In this document: piece by piece, positions 1-7,497 of the stretch
How positions within the stretch are numbered: position 1 is the stretch's first letter
Layout: every line of letters starts with the position of its first letter
Assembly (NCBI GenBank): GCA_902806325.1
Contig: CADCWE010000064.1
Location: forward strand, 1 to 37,205
Source: an uncultured Thermomicrobiales bacterium
GTDB lineage: Bacteria; Chloroflexota; Chloroflexia; Thermomicrobiales; UBA6265
Direction of reading: 5' to 3'
DNA: 37,205 nt
Position numbers and translations under genes: made by a program
The notes under the pieces: generated by a model
Databases searched by the model: none
Seen by the model: only the letters and a program-made list of their open reading frames with translations
Told to the model about the DNA's origin: nothing

Positions 1-1
1 G

Positions 2-133
2 GACGCGATGGAGCGGGAGGCGACCGCCTGGGCCGACCGCCGCAACGCCGCCGCGACGGCGGTCGACTGGCAGTTCACGACCGCCGACGCCCGGATCAAG
101 CTCAAGCGCCTCTACCCGGCGTTTGAGGCTTGA
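2..133 (+). CDS. IS630-family transposase, C-terminal fragment (runs off window start)
   Basis: The window opens inside an open frame of 43 codons ending in TGA. Its end reads VDWQFTTADARIKLKRLYP, which is the characteristic C-terminal end of IS630/Tc1-mariner DDE transposases. These enzymes cut and paste their element into TA dinucleotides. Only the tail is visible, so the catalytic DDE residues and the left end of the element lie outside the window and intactness cannot be judged. A TA dinucleotide lies 9 bases after the stop, inside the stop codon of the opposing DUF4388 gene. No convincing terminal inverted repeat fits between the stop and that TA. The family call rests on memory of this conserved tail, not on a search. 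Confidence 0.7.
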   Translation, partial: DAMEREATAWADRRNAAATAVDWQFTTADARIKLKRLYPAFEA

Positions 134-140
134 CGGACCA

Positions 141-365
141 CTAGAGCGCGTCGCGCAGCCGGTCGGCGTCGAGGATGCCGAGGCGGATCAGCAACCGGCC
201 GAGGCGGACCGACTGGTTGGACGAGATGATCAGGATCAGCTGACCGTCGTCGAGGTAAAGGTAGACCTCGTCGCCGTTGGCCGAGATGGTCAGCTTGCCG
301 GTCTGGCGGTGGATGGCGAGCAGATAGACGAGATCGGCGACGCCGATGTCGGAAAGCTCGCCCAT
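141..365 (-). CDS. DUF4388 domain protein, apparently C-terminally shortened
   Basis: The 74-residue product starts MGELSDIGVADLVYLLA and continues through RQTGKLTI and YLDDGQLI. This is the usual start of DUF4388 (PATAN-like) domains, which are often found in two-component and gliding or secretion regulators. The start at 365 is chosen because the family begins M-G-x-L at this point; an upstream in-frame start at 431 would add 22 residues that do not look family-like. The protein stops right after the helix GRLLIRLGILDADRLRDAL, where relatives usually continue with a second helical segment. The stop lies 8 bases from the end of the IS630 transposase, so truncation by transposon activity is plausible but unproven. 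Function is unknown. Confidence 0.65.
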   Translation of the reverse strand: MGELSDIGVADLVYLLAIHRQTGKLTISANGDEVYLYLDDGQLILIISSNQSVRLGRLLIRLGILDADRLRDAL

Positions 366-484
366 GAACGCCACGTTGGCGCCCCCGCGGTGAGTTTGGC
401 GGTAAGGATCCAGTCCGATCGGACCCGGCAACGATACGCGGTCCTGACGGGCTAGGCCAGCCCCCGATGGTCATGGATCGGAGG

Positions 485-1447
485 TTAGCGGATGCCGGTG
501 GCCACCGCCAGGGTCCGGCGGGCGCCTTCTTCGACGCTGGGCCAGCGGCGGACGAAGGCGTTGTATGCCTGGTGGCCGAGGCCGATGTGGATCTGGCAGC
601 AGCGAAGGCGGACATCGAAGTCGGGCACGACGAGGCCGATGGATGCGTGGTGGCGGAGGGCTTCGGCCCGGAAGTCGATGGCGGACCAGGCGGGGTACCA
701 GGGCTGGTAGAAGAGGATCCAGGCCAGGTCGTAGAGGTGGTCCCCGGCGGTGGCGCAGCCCCAATCGAGGAACGCCGAAGGTCGGTGGTTTTCGACCAGA
801 ACGTTGAAGTTGAGCAGGTCGGAGTGGATCAGGTGGGGTTCAACGGCGGCGTCGGGGATTAGGGATTGGAGGACGGCGTAGGCCTCGTCGAACGGGCCGA
901 TTCCGGTCGGGGAGGCAGCGAGGTTGACCCGCCAGCCGCCGGTGCGGCCGGGTTCGTCGGTGAAGGCAAGCAGGTGGTCGCGCCAGGTGGGAAATGGCGC
1001 CAGGCCGCGGTCGTCCAGGCCGCCGTAGCGGCCCGTGGGCAGCGGGACGGCGCGGGCGGCGTCAAGGGCGGCGAAGAGGGCGGGCAGGGTGCGCCGCATC
1101 CCGGCTTCGTCGAGGTGATCGAGGAAGCCACCGAAGGCCCGCTCGGAGACGGCGTAATGACAACCGAGCGCCTCGCCGATCTCGAGGATGCGGGGGATGG
1201 GGAGAACGGGGGAAGCGTACCCGGCGGCGAAACGGTCGCGGGCGAAGTCGTCCGGGTGATTGCCGAACCGGACGACGAGGTCGGCTTGGTCGTGACGGAA
1301 GGCGAAGGCGGCGGACCACTCGCCGTGGGCAATCGGGATAAGGTCCGCGACGTCGGGACCGTAGCGGGTGCGGAGGAACGCCGCCACCTCCGCTGTGGTG
1401 ACGCGGGTGGCCGGTGCAGCGGGTGGGAGGGATGAAGTTCTGGACAT
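485..1447 (-). CDS. Aminoglycoside phosphotransferase (APH)-family kinase
   Basis: The 320-residue soluble protein has the APH/choline-kinase fold signature. The Brenner motif IHSDLLNFNVLV supplies the catalytic Asp and the Mg-binding Asn, and SAFLDWGCATAGDHLYDLAW supplies the second metal-binding Asp. The N-lobe has the GEWSAAFAFRHDQADLVVRFG stretch that corresponds to the nucleotide loop and the ATP-binding lysine region. It is closer in style to hygromycin-B-type and generic APH family members than to a named resistance enzyme, so the substrate cannot be assigned. ATG at 1447 is preferred because the 47 in-frame codons upstream look non-coding. The gene follows coaX on the same strand with a 109-base gap. 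It is probably a housekeeping or uncharacterised small-molecule kinase; resistance should not be assumed. Confidence 0.85.
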   Translation of the reverse strand: MSRTSSLPPAAPATRVTTAEVAAFLRTRYGPDVADLIPIAHGEWSAAFAFRHDQADLVVRFGNHPDDFARDRFAAGYASPVLPIPRILEIGEALGCHYAVSERAFGGFLDHLDEAGMRRTLPALFAALDAARAVPLPTGRYGGLDDRGLAPFPTWRDHLLAFTDEPGRTGGWRVNLAASPTGIGPFDEAYAVLQSLIPDAAVEPHLIHSDLLNFNVLVENHRPSAFLDWGCATAGDHLYDLAWILFYQPWYPAWSAIDFRAEALRHHASIGLVVPDFDVRLRCCQIHIGLGHQAYNAFVRRWPSVEEGARRTLAVATGIR

Positions 1448-1556
1448 GCGGGAATTGTGGCACGATCGGAAGGTTGGGGAAAGGGGGGCGGATCGGAACG
1501 GGCGGCCGAGGGCAGGGCGGACACCAGAGGCCGTCCAAACAACAGCCGGTTCCCGC

Positions 1557-2342
1557 TCATCGTCCCGACCGAGCCGCCAACCGCCCATGGATCAACCGCA
1601 ACCCCGCGATCGTCAAATCCGGGTCGTGGTGGGTGATCAACGGCGTAGCGCTCGCGAAGACCTCCGCGTAGCCCCCGGTGACGATGACCGGCGCTTCGAC
1701 CCCGAGTTCGGTGCGCATCCGGGTGATGAGCCCTTCGAGCATCGCCAGGGTGCCGAGGACCAGTCCGGATTGGATGTTGGTCACCGTGTTGGTGCCGATT
1801 GCCTTCGCCGGGAGGGCGATCTCGACGCTGAAGAGGCGCGCGGCGCGGCCGGCGAGGGCTTCCAGGGCGATCGAAGGGCCGGGGGCGATGGCGCCGCCGA
1901 GGAAATCGCCGTGCGCGGAGACGACATCGAAATTGATCGCGGTCCCGAAGTCGACCACGATCGCCGGGCCGCCGTAGCGGGCGAAGGCGGCGACGCAGTT
2001 GGCGAGTCGGTCGGCGCCGACCTCGCGCGGGTTGTCGATCAGGGCGCGCATCCCGAGGTCCAGCTCGGCGGAGAGGACGATCGGTTCGACGCCGAGTCGG
2101 TCCCGGCACATCGCGCCGAGCCAGCGGGTGATGCTGGGCACGACGGAGGCAAGGACGACGGCCGCGACGTCGGTCGGGGTGTGGCCGGCGGCGGCGAAGA
2201 GGGGGGCAAGGGCGGCGTACCACTCGTCGGGCATCCGGTCGCGCTGGGTGTTCAGGCGCCAGGTGGCGAACGGGCTCTCGGCTTCGGGGCCGAACAGCCC
2301 GAAGACGGCGTTGGTGTTGCCGATGTCGGCGACGAGAAGCAT
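1557..2342 (-). CDS. coaX: Type III pantothenate kinase
   Basis: CoaX phosphorylates pantothenate, the first committed step of coenzyme A synthesis, and needs a monovalent cation. The 261-residue length is typical. The N-terminal phosphate loop reads VADIGNTNAVFG. The central motifs are GADRLANCVAA and IVVDFGTAINFDVV, which hold the conserved Asp and the DxGTA nucleotide-binding element. GGAIAPG follows. ATG at 2342 is supported by a GGAGGA ribosome site at 2348-2353 and by DIGNTN lying six residues from the start, as in the family. It is transcribed divergently from the S41 protease gene across a 151-base spacer. Nothing is missing or unusual. Confidence 0.96.
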   Translation of the reverse strand: MLLVADIGNTNAVFGLFGPEAESPFATWRLNTQRDRMPDEWYAALAPLFAAAGHTPTDVAAVVLASVVPSITRWLGAMCRDRLGVEPIVLSAELDLGMRALIDNPREVGADRLANCVAAFARYGGPAIVVDFGTAINFDVVSAHGDFLGGAIAPGPSIALEALAGRAARLFSVEIALPAKAIGTNTVTNIQSGLVLGTLAMLEGLITRMRTELGVEAPVIVTGGYAEVFASATPLITHHDPDLTIAGLRLIHGRLAARSGR

Positions 2343-2428
2343 GGTTGTCCTCCGGACGGAGTGGGGAGTAGCGGAGTGACCGGGCACCGGTCGCGGGAAC
2401 GACGATCGTCCGTCCGACCCACGACTCC

Positions 2429-2479
2429 GCTTGTATGATGGCCCGAGCGGCGGGTGAACCGTTCGCCGGCTTGCATGAT
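2429..2479 (+). promoter_or_regulatory. Direct repeat GCTTGYATGAT ahead of the S41 gene (possible promoter/operator)
   Basis: Two 11-base copies, GCTTGTATGAT (2429-2439) and GCTTGCATGAT (2469-2479), differ at one base and sit 40 bases apart in the divergent coaX/S41 spacer. TATGAT within the first copy resembles a -10 element, but no good -35 lies at the correct distance. They may be a promoter for the protease gene or a repeated operator. The repeat itself is seen; the role is a guess. Confidence 0.3.
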
Positions 2480-2493
2480 ACGGAGTTTCCTGG

Positions 2494-3789
2494 ATGGACG
2501 AGATGGACGCGGACACAATCAAGACCCGGCAAGCGCGGCGGGCGCGGGCGTGGCAACTCGCGTTCGCGGTCAATTTCGCGCTCTTGGTGGCGGTGACCAG
2601 CTTCGGCGGCGGAATGCTGTTCGAGCGAGGGGTCGTGCAGAACGATGGCTGGTCCGGCGTTGGCGACGCCATCGGCAGCCTGCGCTCGGACGGGGGAGAC
2701 GGGTTTACCCGCGTCGACGACGTCCGGCAACTGATCGAGGACGAGTACTACTACCGACCGGCCGACGACGAGGCCGAGGAAGCATTCCGCAAGGATCTGG
2801 AGTACGACGCGATCCAGGGGATGACCGCCGGACTGGAGGACGAACACACAACGTTCCTGGTCCCGGTCGAGGCGGCGCCGGTGGCGGCGCAGATGTCGGG
2901 CGAATACGAGGGGATCGGGGTCTGGGTCGAGTACCCGGACGGCGCGGTGACCATCGTGGCGGCGATGCCGGGGTCGCCGGCGGAAGCGGCGGGCCTGAAG
3001 GCCGGGGACGTGATCGAGGCCGCGGACGGGACGCCGCTGACCGGCTTGACCGAGGGCGACGCGCTGGCGTTGGTTCGCGGTCCGGCCGGGACCAGCGTCC
3101 GCCTGACGATCCGGCGACCGGACGCCGCGGCGCCGCTGGACGTTGAGGTAGAGCGGCGGGCGATCGCGGTGCCGTCGGTCACCTACCAGCTCCTGCCGGA
3201 TTCCAAGGTGGCGCTGATCCGGGCGTCCGTCTTCAACGACCAGACGACGCCGCAATTGGACCGGGCGCTGGCATCGGCGACCGCGGACGGCGCGGTCGGG
3301 ATCGTGCTCGATCTGCGCAACAATGGCGGCGGTTGGGTCCAGAGCGCCCAGGAGATGATCGGCCGCTTCGTGCCGGAGGAGACGGGGGTCGCGCTCTACG
3401 AGGACACCGACCCGAACGACGAGGCGCTGACCGACCAACCGATCGTCGGCGGCGGGCCGGAGGTGTTCGATCTGCCGCTGGCGGTACTCGTCAACGGCGG
3501 CACCGCCAGCGCCGCCGAGATCGTCGCCGGGGCGCTGCGCGACCACGACCGGGCACGGGTCGTCGGCGAGCAAACCTTCGGCAAGGGCTCGGTGCAGCGG
3601 GTCCACGATTTCCCCGACGGGTCTTCGGCCCGCGTCACCTTCGCCCTCTGGTTAACGCCGGACAAGATCGCGATCGAGGCGGAAGGGATCGCCCCGGACG
3701 TGGCGGTAACGAACCCGGATCCGGTCGACGGCGCCGCGCCGACCGACGCGCAATTGGATCGGGCGGTGGCGGAGGTGGCGGCGGGGTAA
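2494..3789 (+). CDS. S41 family carboxyl-terminal processing protease (CtpA-type)
   Basis: The 431-residue protein has an uncleaved N-terminal membrane anchor (about residues 20-42) followed by an extracytoplasmic protease. A PDZ domain (about 127-205) contains the GIGVWVEY and GLKAGDVIEAADG elements. The tail-specific protease core follows: LRNNGGGWVQ, the serine motif NGGTASAAEI with Ser339, and FGKGSVQ with Lys364. The 25-residue Ser-Lys spacing is that of CtpA-type Ser/Lys dyads. Such enzymes trim or degrade proteins from the C-terminus outside the membrane. ATG 2494 follows a CGGAG ribosome site at 2481-2485. The gene stands alone and ends at a strong hairpin. Confidence 0.94.
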   Translation: MDEMDADTIKTRQARRARAWQLAFAVNFALLVAVTSFGGGMLFERGVVQNDGWSGVGDAIGSLRSDGGDGFTRVDDVRQLIEDEYYYRPADDEAEEAFRKDLEYDAIQGMTAGLEDEHTTFLVPVEAAPVAAQMSGEYEGIGVWVEYPDGAVTIVAAMPGSPAEAAGLKAGDVIEAADGTPLTGLTEGDALALVRGPAGTSVRLTIRRPDAAAPLDVEVERRAIAVPSVTYQLLPDSKVALIRASVFNDQTTPQLDRALASATADGAVGIVLDLRNNGGGWVQSAQEMIGRFVPEETGVALYEDTDPNDEALTDQPIVGGGPEVFDLPLAVLVNGGTASAAEIVAGALRDHDRARVVGEQTFGKGSVQRVHDFPDGSSARVTFALWLTPDKIAIEAEGIAPDVAVTNPDPVDGAAPTDAQLDRAVAEVAAG

Positions 3790-3835
3790 CCGGGCGAGGA
3801 AAGGCGCGGCCTGGGCGCCAACAAGCCCTTACGTC

Positions 3836-3879
3836 GGCCCAACGGCCACCCCGCACGGAGGTGGGGTGGCCGTTGGGCC
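3836..3879. terminator. 17-bp perfect hairpin between convergent gene ends
   Basis: The arms at 3836-3852 and 3863-3879 are exact reverse complements around a 10-base loop. The hairpin lies between the 3' ends of the S41 gene (3789) and the opposing zinc-ribbon gene (3898), the expected place for a bidirectional terminator. No T-run follows on either strand, so it may act with Rho or as an mRNA-end stabiliser. Confidence 0.6.
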
Positions 3880-3897
3880 AGGGTGAACACGGCGCGT

Positions 3898-4143
3898 TCA
3901 CCCGCAGAGCCGCACGTCCTCCACCATCGCCGAGCAAACCATACAGCGTCGTCGTCGCCGCTCGGTCCGCCGGGGACCGGGCAGCGCGTCGTCGCGGACC
4001 ACGGCGCAGACGGCGAGGGAGCGACCGCCGCAACCGGGGCAGCGCTCGAGGCGGGAGAGCGCGCCGGAGGCGCGTCGCAAGGCCGCGGCGACCAGGTGCG
4101 ACCGGGGTTTGGGCATTGCGGATCGGGTCGAGTGCGTGGTCAT
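3898..4143 (-). CDS. Small putative zinc-ribbon protein
   Basis: This 81-residue frame carries two CxxC knuckles, ERCPGCGG and RRCMVCSAM, about 34 residues apart, followed by a final VEDVRLCG. This is a treble-clef or zinc-ribbon-like arrangement with a basic segment (RRTERRRRR) between the knuckles, as in nucleic-acid-binding small proteins. ATG 4143 is preferred because AAGGGG lies about 10 bases upstream; ATG 4116 is an alternative. The gene faces the S41 gene and is divergent from the PhoB-type regulator, so the PHO-like repeats in the shared spacer might also affect it. I do not recognise a family. The frame could be spurious, but the paired knuckles and the hairpin at its end argue for a gene. 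Confidence 0.5.
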   Translation of the reverse strand: MTTHSTRSAMPKPRSHLVAAALRRASGALSRLERCPGCGGRSLAVCAVVRDDALPGPRRTERRRRRCMVCSAMVEDVRLCG

Positions 4144-4254
4144 CGGGTGCGGCCCCTTGCGTGGTTCGCGGCGTGTCGCGGCGCCGACCTGGCACGATTC
4201 ACGGTACACACAATGCCGCCCGACGAGGTTAAGGGCAGACGTTGGAGGCGGACG

Positions 4255-4294
4255 CTTACAGGAATTTTACGACCCGCTTACCTGCCGTTAACGG
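4255..4294 (+). promoter_or_regulatory. PHO-box-like 11-bp direct repeats
   Basis: Consecutive units CTTACAGGAAT (4255-4265), TTTACGACCCG (4266-4276) and CTTACCTGCCG (4277-4287), followed by TTAACGG, place a TTA(A/C) core every 10-11 bases. A further CTTATCC lies at 4302-4308. PhoB/PhoP-type regulators bind tandem repeats with 11-bp spacing. The array ends about 20 bases before the regulator's ATG at 4317, so autoregulation by phosphate starvation is likely. The spacing is seen; the binding is inferred. Confidence 0.6.
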
Positions 4295-4316
4295 TGGCGG
4301 GCTTATCCTTGGCGAC

Positions 4317-5144
4317 ATGAGCGACGGGATGCCGACCACCGCCCACCAGAGCCAGAGCGGCCCGCCGATTTCCTTCGGCGGCGCCATCGGTCGCCCCCTT
4401 ACGGAGCCGGCCGACCGCGAAGGTGCGTCGGTGCTGGTGGTCGAGGACGACCCGACGCTGCTCTCCACGCTGTCCTACAACCTGACCCGCGAAGGGTATC
4501 GGGTTCTGACCGCCGGCGACGGCGAGACGGGCCTGGAGCTGGCGCGCCGCGAGGCGGGCCGGCTCGACCTGGTCGTGCTCGACATCATGCTGCCCGGCAT
4601 CAACGGGTTCCAGGTTCTGCGCCAACTGCGGGTGGACTCCGACGTGCCGGTGCTGCTGCTCTCGGCGCGGGGAGAGGAGCAGGACAAAGTCGACGGCCTG
4701 GAGCTGGGGGCCGACGACTACGTCTGCAAGCCGTTCGCGCTGCGCGAACTCCTGGCCCGGGTCCGGGCCGGGGTCCGGCGGCGGGCGGTGCCGGCGGCGC
4801 GTCCGCCGGCGGTGCTGTTCCGCGGTTCGTTGCGGATCGAGCCGGAGCGGCACCGGGCCGTGGTCGGCGAGCGCGAGTTGCAGCTGAGGCCGAAAGAGTT
4901 CGGTCTGTTGGTTGCCCTGGCGATGGAGCCGGGGCGCGTCTTCGGGCGGCAGGATCTGCTCGACGCCGTTTGGGGCGAAGAGATCATCGTCGACGAGCGG
5001 ACGGTGGACGTCCACATTTCCTGGCTGCGGGCAAAACTCAACGAGGCCGGGGTGGGGCAGGACCCCATCCGCACCGTCTACGGTGCGGGCTACCGCTTCG
5101 TGGTGCCGGCAGAACCGCCGGTCGAGGAGCCGGGCGCCGGTTAA
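4317..5144 (+). CDS. PhoB/OmpR-family response regulator
   Basis: The 275-residue DNA-binding response regulator has an unusually long N-terminal tail of about 40 residues. The receiver domain follows, with acidic residues in VVEDD, the phospho-acceptor Asp89 in VVLDIMLPG, the switch Ser in LLLSARG and Lys138 in CKPF. The C-terminal winged helix contains LRPKEFGLLVALAMEPGR, DERTVDVHISWLR and VYGAGYRF, as in PhoB/PhoP. It lies directly upstream of pstS and behind PHO-box-like repeats, so it is very probably the phosphate-starvation regulator. No PhoR-type histidine kinase gene is adjacent. ATG 4317 is chosen since upstream codons overlap the repeat array; no strong ribosome site is visible before it. 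Confidence 0.88.
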   Translation: MSDGMPTTAHQSQSGPPISFGGAIGRPLTEPADREGASVLVVEDDPTLLSTLSYNLTREGYRVLTAGDGETGLELARREAGRLDLVVLDIMLPGINGFQVLRQLRVDSDVPVLLLSARGEEQDKVDGLELGADDYVCKPFALRELLARVRAGVRRRAVPAARPPAVLFRGSLRIEPERHRAVVGERELQLRPKEFGLLVALAMEPGRVFGRQDLLDAVWGEEIIVDERTVDVHISWLRAKLNEAGVGQDPIRTVYGAGYRFVVPAEPPVEEPGAG

Positions 5145-5201
5145 CACTTTGGGTTCGGGGCGGACGCGGCGCGCGTTGGGCGCCCGTGGGTCCGTTGGAA
5201 C

Positions 5202-5224
5202 CGCCGGGCGAGAGTCGCCCGGCG
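5202..5224 (+). promoter_or_regulatory. 10-bp hairpin in the regulator-pstS spacer
   Basis: The arms CGCCGGGCGA (5202-5211) and TCGCCCGGCG (5215-5224) surround a 3-base loop, 57 bases before pstS. In the leader it could attenuate read-through or shape the pstS 5' end. A single TTAACA unit at 5141-5146 is only weakly PHO-box-like. Confidence 0.4.
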
Positions 5225-5280
5225 ATCGGCGCCGCGAGGGAGTGGCGCCGGAGGACGCGAGACGGAGGAGAGCGAAACGG

Positions 5281-6342
5281 ATGGCTATGGTGAAACGCGT
5301 GACGCGGGTGATGACGCCGCTGGCGTTGGTCCTCGCCCTGCTGGCGGCGGCGATGGGTCCGGCCATGGTGGCCCGGGCGCAGGACGGCACGCCGGCCGCG
5401 AACGTTGCCCCCTACGAAGCGCCCGAGAACATCGGCGACCTCGAAGGGTCGATCACGTCCGACGGATCGTCGACGGTCGGCCCGATCACCGAGGCCGTGG
5501 CCGAAGAGTTCAGCGGCCTGGCGGAGAACGTTGAGGTCTCGGTCGACATCTCCGGCACCGGCGGCGGGTTCGAGCGTTTTTGCGCCGGCGAGACCGACTT
5601 GCAAAACGCCTCGCGGCCGATTGCGGAGGACGAGATCGCCGCGTGCGCCGAGGCCGGCGTCGAGTGGTTCGAGCTCGAGGTCGCCTTCGACGGCCTGACC
5701 ATCGTGGTCAACGAAGAGAACGACTTTCTGACCTGCATCTCGACCGAATCGCTGGCCGCCATCTGGGCGCCCGATTCGGACATCACGACCTTCGACCAGG
5801 TCAACCCCGAGTTCCCGGCCGAGGAGATCGCGCTCTACGGGCCGGGCACCGACTCCGGGACCTACGATTACTTCGTCGAGACGATTCTTGGCGAGGACGA
5901 AGCCGGTGAGACGATCGACTCGCGCACCGATTACACCGCCAGCGAGGACGACAACGTCCTGGTCGAAGGGGTCGGCGGCGACGAGAACGGGCTCGGCTAC
6001 TTCGGCTTCGCCTACTACACCGAGAACGAGGACTCGTTGAACGCCGTCGAAGTCGCCCAGTCGGCCGACCTCAGCGACTGTGTGGCGCCGAGCCTCGAGA
6101 CGGTCCGCGACGGCACCTACGCGCCGCTGTCGCGCCCGCTCTACGTCTACGTCACGGCCGAGAGCATGGAGCGGCCCGAGGTCCAGGAGTTCATGCGGTT
6201 CTACATCGCCAACGCGGGCGCGTTGTCGCTGGACGTCGGCTTCGTGGACGCTCCCGCGGAGGACTACGCGGCCGCCCAGGCGAAGGTGGAGGCCGCCATC
6301 TCGGGCGAGGCGGAACCGGACAGCGCCACCGCCGGGGCGTAG
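5281..6342 (+). CDS. pstS: Phosphate ABC transporter substrate-binding protein PstS
   Basis: PstS captures orthophosphate outside the membrane and passes it to PstCA. The 353-residue precursor has a basic N-terminus, a hydrophobic core and a cleavage-like MVARAQDG at about residue 34. The phosphate-binding signatures are SITSDGSSTVGPITEAVAEE near the mature N-terminus, DISGTGGGFERFCAGETD, and GPGTDSGTYDYF. The mature protein is strikingly acidic and ends in an Ala-rich tail. ATG 5281 follows GGAGGAG at 5264-5270; an in-frame ATG at 5287 is an alternative. It is separated from pstC by 162 bases that contain a strong hairpin. Confidence 0.96.
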   Translation: MAMVKRVTRVMTPLALVLALLAAAMGPAMVARAQDGTPAANVAPYEAPENIGDLEGSITSDGSSTVGPITEAVAEEFSGLAENVEVSVDISGTGGGFERFCAGETDLQNASRPIAEDEIAACAEAGVEWFELEVAFDGLTIVVNEENDFLTCISTESLAAIWAPDSDITTFDQVNPEFPAEEIALYGPGTDSGTYDYFVETILGEDEAGETIDSRTDYTASEDDNVLVEGVGGDENGLGYFGFAYYTENEDSLNAVEVAQSADLSDCVAPSLETVRDGTYAPLSRPLYVYVTAESMERPEVQEFMRFYIANAGALSLDVGFVDAPAEDYAAAQAKVEAAISGEAEPDSATAGA

Positions 6343-6402
6343 ACTCGTACGCCGACGTACATCCCCGCGCTGGCTCCCCGTATCGTGGGGAGGACGCGGA
6401 TC

Positions 6403-6448
6403 GGTGATCGTCCCCCGGGATTCGTTAGAATCCCTTGGGGCGATCACC
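6403..6448 (+). promoter_or_regulatory. Strong intercistronic hairpin between pstS and pstC
   Basis: Nested arms pair GGTGATCG (6403-6410) with CGATCACC (6441-6448), CCCC (6412-6415) with GGGG (6437-6440), and GGGATTC (6417-6423) with GAATCCC (6428-6434), around a GTTA loop. That is 19 base pairs with small bulges. A smaller CTCCCC/GGGGAG stem lies just before it (6374-6392). No T-run follows. The likely role is partial termination or protection of the pstS mRNA end, which would give more PstS than permease. Confidence 0.65.
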
Positions 6449-6504
6449 CAAACTGCCAGCGTGAGGGCGGGGGCGAAGGGAGAAGGTTCCATGGAGAGGT
6501 TGTG

Positions 6505-7497
6505 ATGAATGAGGAACGCCTAATCGGACAAGCCGCGGCCCCCGGTGTGTCTCCAATGGTGATGGGCGGTGGATCCATCGCGCCGCGGCTAGACCTAAGC
6601 GGCGCCCGGAGCCGGAATCTCTCGGAGCGGTTGATCGGCGTGGTGCTGTTCTTGTGCGGCGCGGTGTCGCTGCTGACCACGGTCGGCATCATCGGGGTGT
6701 TGGTCTTCGAGGCCGTCGAGTTCTTTCTGGAGATCTCGCCGCTGGATTTCTTCTTCGGCACCGAATGGTCGCCGCAAATCAACCAGAATCCGCTCTATGG
6801 GGTGATCCCGCTGATCACCGGCACCCTCACTATCGCGATCATCGCCATGATCATCACGTTGCCGCTGGGCTTGATGAGCGCCATCTACCTCGCGGAATAT
6901 GCCGCCCCGCCGGCGAGGGCGGTCCTCAAGCCGGTCTTGGAGTTGCTCGCCGGGATCCCGACCATCGTCTACGGCTACTTCGCGCTGACGTTCATCACAC
7001 CCAACGTGCTCCAGCCGATCCTTCCCGAGACCGAAGTGTTCAATGCGTTGTCGGCCGGCATCGCGGTCGGGATCATGATCCTGCCGATGGTCGCCTCGCT
7101 GTCCGAGGACGCGTTGCGGGCGGTGCCGCGGGCGCTGCGCGAGGCGTCGTTCGCGCTGGGGGCGACCAAGCTCGAAACGTCGACCCGGATTGTCGTCCCG
7201 GCGGCGCTCTCGGGCATCTTCGCGTCGTTCATTCTGGCGATCAGCCGGGCCGTCGGCGAGACCATGATCATCGTCGTCGCTGCCGGTTCGCGCCCCGCCG
7301 ACGTCATCCCCAATCCGCTCGGGCAGCTCCAGGCGATGACCAGCTACATCGTGCTGACCCTGTCCGGGGACGCGCCGCGCGGGACCACAGAGTACCGGAC
7401 GCTGTTCGCGGTCGGCCTGACGCTGTTCGCGATGACGCTGCTGCTCAACATCGTCAGCCAATGGCTCGTCGCCCGCTTCCGGGAGGTGTACCAGTGA
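6505..7497 (+). CDS. pstC: Phosphate ABC transporter permease PstC
   Basis: This is one of the two membrane subunits of the high-affinity phosphate importer. The 330-residue protein has about six membrane segments, starting at LIGVVLFLCGAVSLLTTVGI. It carries the ATPase-coupling EAA loop around LREASFALGATKLETSTRIVV. PIVYGYFALTFI-like text after LLAGIPT is typical of PstC. ATG 6505 is preferred because GGAGAGG lies just before it (6493-6499), and the 40 in-frame codons upstream overlap the intercistronic hairpin. The gene ends in GTGA, overlapping pstA by four bases, so the two are translationally coupled. Confidence 0.95.
   Translation: MNEERLIGQAAAPGVSPMVMGGGSIAPRLDLSGARSRNLSERLIGVVLFLCGAVSLLTTVGIIGVLVFEAVEFFLEISPLDFFFGTEWSPQINQNPLYGVIPLITGTLTIAIIAMIITLPLGLMSAIYLAEYAAPPARAVLKPVLELLAGIPTIVYGYFALTFITPNVLQPILPETEVFNALSAGIAVGIMILPMVASLSEDALRAVPRALREASFALGATKLETSTRIVVPAALSGIFASFILAISRAVGETMIIVVAAGSRPADVIPNPLGQLQAMTSYIVLTLSGDAPRGTTEYRTLFAVGLTLFAMTLLLNIVSQWLVARFREVYQ

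Noticed and set aside
485-1447. Reading the APH-like gene as an antibiotic-resistance determinant
   Set aside because: The fold covers many housekeeping kinases. There is no mobile context at this gene and no close match to a named resistance enzyme could be recognised.
859-3606. A 915-codon minus-strand open frame across coaX and the S41 gene
   Set aside because: It is antisense or out of frame to two well-supported genes, is dominated by Arg/Pro/Asp low complexity and has no domain. It is a shadow frame caused by high GC.
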